This document shows, piece after piece, positions 52,019-54,064 of a DNA stretch of 54,064 nucleotides (positions are counted from its first letter, which is position 1; every line of letters begins with the position of its first letter). Origin of the DNA: a bacterium (GTDB taxonomy: Bacteria; Chloroflexota; Dormibacteria; Aeolococcales; Bog-877); contig JAJYXT010000021.1 of assembly GCA_021801645.1 (NCBI GenBank), positions 1 to 54,064 of the forward strand, in the 5' to 3' direction. Under the pieces are notes generated by a model. The model was not told the DNA's origin, did not search any database, and saw only the letters and a program-made list of their open reading frames with translations. Position numbers and translations under genes: made by a program.

Positions 52019-52336
52019 GGGAAGCAGTTTCCCACCGAACCCGCTGGCAGCCTACCGTCGGGCGGTCATCCGTCCGCCCGGCAAAGCGGTCTCGGGTCAC
52101 GCCCTTCAGGCAGGGGTAGCCCGTAGCCACCGTGCCGAGGTATGCCCCACGGCCTTGCACCCTTGACCCAGCCGGGGGGGGCACGAGCGCAGACCCGCTG
52201 ACGCCACCAGCCAGGACCATCACCCCGGAAGCTTCTCCCTGCCGTGGGCCACCTCGCCGTCCACACGGGGGACCAGAGACGACCCCAGGGCTGGCCCCTC
52301 GGGGCCACTTTGCAACTCTCTCTGCAACAACCCTCC
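52019..52336. other. Intergenic region, no gene called
   Basis: No protein-like frame is seen. It contains the 5-bp inverted repeat at the start codon of the kinase gene and a hairpin CGGGCGG/CCGCCCG (52059-52080, eight-base loop). Downstream of the tRNA on the minus strand there is no obvious T-rich terminator. Confidence 0.4.
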
Positions 52337-52408
52337 TACCCGCACGGGGAGTCGAACCCCGGTTACCACCTTGAAAGGGTGATGTCCTAACCGCTAGACG
52401 ATGCGGGC
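52337..52408 (-). tRNA. tRNA-Glu (anticodon TTC)
   Basis: Read on the minus strand, the 72-base sequence folds as a tRNA. The acceptor GCCCGCA pairs with TGCGGGT (G1-U72), the D arm contains TCTAGCGGTTAGGAC, the anticodon stem-loop is ACCCTTTCAAGGT with TTC, and the T arm is CGGGG-TTCGACT-CCCCG. A discriminator A follows. The 3' CCA is not encoded. It diverges from the gltX operon, which encodes the synthetase that charges it. Confidence 0.95.
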
Positions 52409-52423
52409 CGGAATGGACTGTTG

Positions 52424-52451
52424 CCTATACTCGCAGGGTGGCCGAGACCAA
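52424..52451. promoter_or_regulatory. Overlapping divergent promoters of tRNA-Glu and the gltX operon
   Basis: The plus-strand -10 TATACT (52426-52431) lies six bases before GTG 52438. The minus-strand -10 TATAGG (52429-52424) shares its TATA core, with a TTGGTC -35 box (52451-52446) 16 bases upstream. The tRNA begins 15 bases beyond that minus-strand -10 box. Confidence 0.6.
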
Positions 52452-52704
52452 GAGCGGGCGCCGCCGGCCCGACCCCAGCAGATCGACTCCGGTGACCGAC
52501 GCCCCCAACGCCGCGGAGAGCGGTCCCGCGGCTCTGCGGGCCAGGTACCCCAACCTGGGTACGGAGGGGGTGGCGGTGAGCAGTGATGCGCGAGCCGATG
52601 TCACATTCCAAACCTCCAGGATGGAAGGGTGGCTGGTGGCGGGGGCTCTGCTCCTCGCCAGTTGCCTGGCGATGGGCATCTATCTGGTCGTCCTGCACCA
52701 TTGA
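52438..52704 (+). CDS. Small single-pass membrane protein (88 aa)
   Basis: The family is not recognised. It has a basic, proline-rich cytoplasmic part (residues 1-~60) and one C-terminal hydrophobic helix (WLVAGALLLASCLAMGIYLVVLHH). The start is a GTG six bases after a TATACT box, thus probably leaderless. Its stop overlaps the TTG start of gltX (TTGA), so gltX translation is coupled to it. Confidence 0.65.
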   Translation: MAETKSGRRRPDPSRSTPVTDAPNAAESGPAALRARYPNLGTEGVAVSSDARADVTFQTSRMEGWLVAGALLLASCLAMGIYLVVLHH

Positions 52705-54064
52705 GCGAGGGACCGGCGTCCCTGCCAACGCCCACCGCACTTCCCGGCGACCGGCGCCTGCGCTTCGCGCCAAGCCCCACCGGAGCGCTGCACATCGGCA
52801 ACGTGCGAACGGCGCTCTTCAACTACTGCCTGGCCGGTCCAGAAGGGCGCTTCCTGCTACGCATTGAGGACACCGACCGGGAGCGCTACCGCCCCGAGTC
52901 GGTCCTGGAGTACCAGGCCGATCTGCGCTGGTTGGGCCTTCTATGGGACGAAGGGCCCGACGTGGGGGGGCCGTGCGCCCCCTACGTGGAGTCCGAGCGG
53001 CTGCCCCTTTACCGGAGGGCCGCTGACCAGCTGCTGCAAGGGGGGACCGCGTACCCCTGTTTCTGCAGCCGGGAACGGCTCGAGGAGCTGAGGGCGGCGC
53101 AGCGGGCGAGCGGGCTTCCAACCCGGTATGACCGCCGCTGCCTGCACCTCAGCCCGAACGAGGTTGCTGAGCTGCGGGCTCAGGGGCGGCCTGAGGTTGT
53201 GCGGTTGCGGATGCCGGAGGGGGAATCGGTGTGGGAAGACCTGGTCCTGGGCCCTCAGCGCTTCAACAATGCCGAGATCGATGACCAGGTACTCCTGAAA
53301 TCCGACGGATACCCCACCTACCACCTCGCCCACGTGGTCGACGACCACCTGATGGGGGTGACTCACGTAGTGCGGGCGGTGGAGTGGCTCCCCTCCACCC
53401 CCAAGCACCTGGTGCTCTACCGAGCGCTGGGGTGGAGCCCGCCTGAGCTGGCCCACGTGCCCCTGGTGCTTGGCCCTGACCGCCAGAAGCTGGCCAAGCG
53501 CCACGGGGCGGCCGCGGTCTCCGAGTATCGGGAGATGGGCTACCTCCCCGAGGCATTGGTCAACTTCCTGGCGTTCCTGGGCTGGTCGCCGGGGACTGAG
53601 GAGGAGGTGTTCAGCCTCTCCGAGCTCCGCTCCAGGATGACCTTCCCGCGGCTCCAGTCCAGCCCGGCCGTCTTCGACGGGCAGCGGCTCGACTATCTGA
53701 ACGGTGTCTGGATCCGCCGGCTGAGCCCCGGCGAGCTGGGCCGGAGACTGGGGCCGTTCCTGCCTCAGGCGCGGGCGGAGCAGCTGGAGCCCATCGCGGA
53801 GATGGTGCAGGAGCGGATACGGAGGCTGGACGAGGTGCCGAGCCTGATGGCCTTCGCCTGGGCCGACCCCGAGCCGAGCGCCACCGTACTCCAGGGGTCA
53901 CTCTCGGCAAGGGCGGCTCATGACTTCCTCGAGAGCACCCTGCCGGTGTTCCAGGGCGGCCCGGATGGTCTGATGGACGCGCTCCGTGCCTTGGCCACCT
54001 CGGCAGCGGCGACCTCACCAGAAGGAGCCAAGGCAGAGGTCCGCCGGCTGATGCGGGTGGTGCG
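52701..54064 (+). CDS. gltX: Glutamyl-tRNA synthetase, C-terminus outside window
   Basis: The frame from TTG 52701 is open to the end of the window (454 residues). Class I synthetase marks are RFAPSPTGALHIGNVRTALFN (HIGH motif) and KLAKRHG (KMSKS equivalent). A probable zinc site lies in PCFCSRERL and YDRRC, and the EDTDRERY segment is typical. It charges tRNA-Glu; whether it also charges tRNA-Gln is not decidable here. The TTG start overlaps the stop of the small membrane protein gene. Typical enzymes have ~470-500 residues, so only the last part of the anticodon-binding domain is missing. Confidence 0.95.
   Translation, partial: MSEGPASLPTPTALPGDRRLRFAPSPTGALHIGNVRTALFNYCLAGPEGRFLLRIEDTDRERYRPESVLEYQADLRWLGLLWDEGPDVGGPCAPYVESERLPLYRRAADQLLQGGTAYPCFCSRERLEELRAAQRASGLPTRYDRRCLHLSPNEVAELRAQGRPEVVRLRMPEGESVWEDLVLGPQRFNNAEIDDQVLLKSDGYPTYHLAHVVDDHLMGVTHVVRAVEWLPSTPKHLVLYRALGWSPPELAHVPLVLGPDRQKLAKRHGAAAVSEYREMGYLPEALVNFLAFLGWSPGTEEEVFSLSELRSRMTFPRLQSSPAVFDGQRLDYLNGVWIRRLSPGELGRRLGPFLPQARAEQLEPIAEMVQERIRRLDEVPSLMAFAWADPEPSATVLQGSLSARAAHDFLESTLPVFQGGPDGLMDALRALATSAAATSPEGAKAEVRRLMRVV

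Noticed and set aside
52019-52080. Hairpins next to the kinase start as a possible riboswitch or attenuator
   Set aside because: The stems are short (5 and 7 bp), no known aptamer core is visible, and no terminator-antiterminator pair can be drawn.
52409-52437. T-box or other leader control of gltX
   Set aside because: There is no leader: the first gene starts six bases after the -10 box, leaving no room for a T-box.

Overview
The window is about 70% G+C, densely packed and bacterial. It carries no insertion sequence, CRISPR array or phage gene. The gene set points to a high-GC Gram-positive or related Terrabacteria lineage. Clues are an actinobacterial-type inositol phospholipid/mannoside cluster (ino1, two LpxL-like acyltransferases, a PimA-like mannosyltransferase, a PI-phosphate synthase), a holB-ricT pair as in Bacillus, DrrAB-type ABC exporters, a 7Fe ferredoxin, and many genes whose -10 box sits only 5-12 bases before the start codon (leaderless transcripts). 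A deep actinobacterium or a Dormibacterota/Chloroflexota relative would fit; the assignment is tentative.

Layout. 1-306: 3' end of ilvD. 342-2785: PadR regulator and a DrrAB-type ABC exporter. 2789-7291 (minus): a YhaO/YhaN-like (Mre11/Rad50-like) nuclease-ATPase pair ending in a coupled cobalamin/metal-binding-type protein. 7366-9258: an unrecognised 74-aa protein with a second ABC-2 exporter. 9466-10682: promoter with an embedded dyad operator, then a VOC-ArsR-SRPBCC operon and a terminator. 10930-19012: alpha/beta hydrolase, a divergent transketolase, CPBP protease, membrane protein, dxs, EamA transporter. 19270-23012: glutamine synthetase, ferredoxin, a lone Flp pilin, and an RDD/SRPBCC membrane pair. 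23013-29098 (minus): pgsA, SDR, plsC-like acyltransferase, purE, purK, holB, ricT.

The centrepiece is 29184-39986 (minus), an eight-gene operon glpF-dhaK-dhaL-glpK-glpA-glpB-glpC-dhaM. It joins glycerol uptake, the glycerol-3-phosphate route (GlpK, GlpABC) and a PEP-dependent dihydroxyacetone kinase. DhaM is fused to HPr and to a complete Enzyme I, so the whole phosphorelay from PEP to dihydroxyacetone is encoded in one transcript without any sugar permease. A TTGACT promoter with CACCTAG repeats lies upstream of glpF.

40173-45664 (minus) is the inositol lipid operon, led by an ArsR-family regulator whose own promoter carries dyads. It is followed by a dynamin-like GTPase and a zinc-type alcohol dehydrogenase (both minus), a PucR-type regulator with a small membrane protein (plus), OsmC and a uridine-kinase-like ATPase (minus). 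At the right edge a tRNA-Glu (minus) diverges from a small membrane protein and gltX (plus, cut by the window end), apparently from a shared symmetric -10 element.
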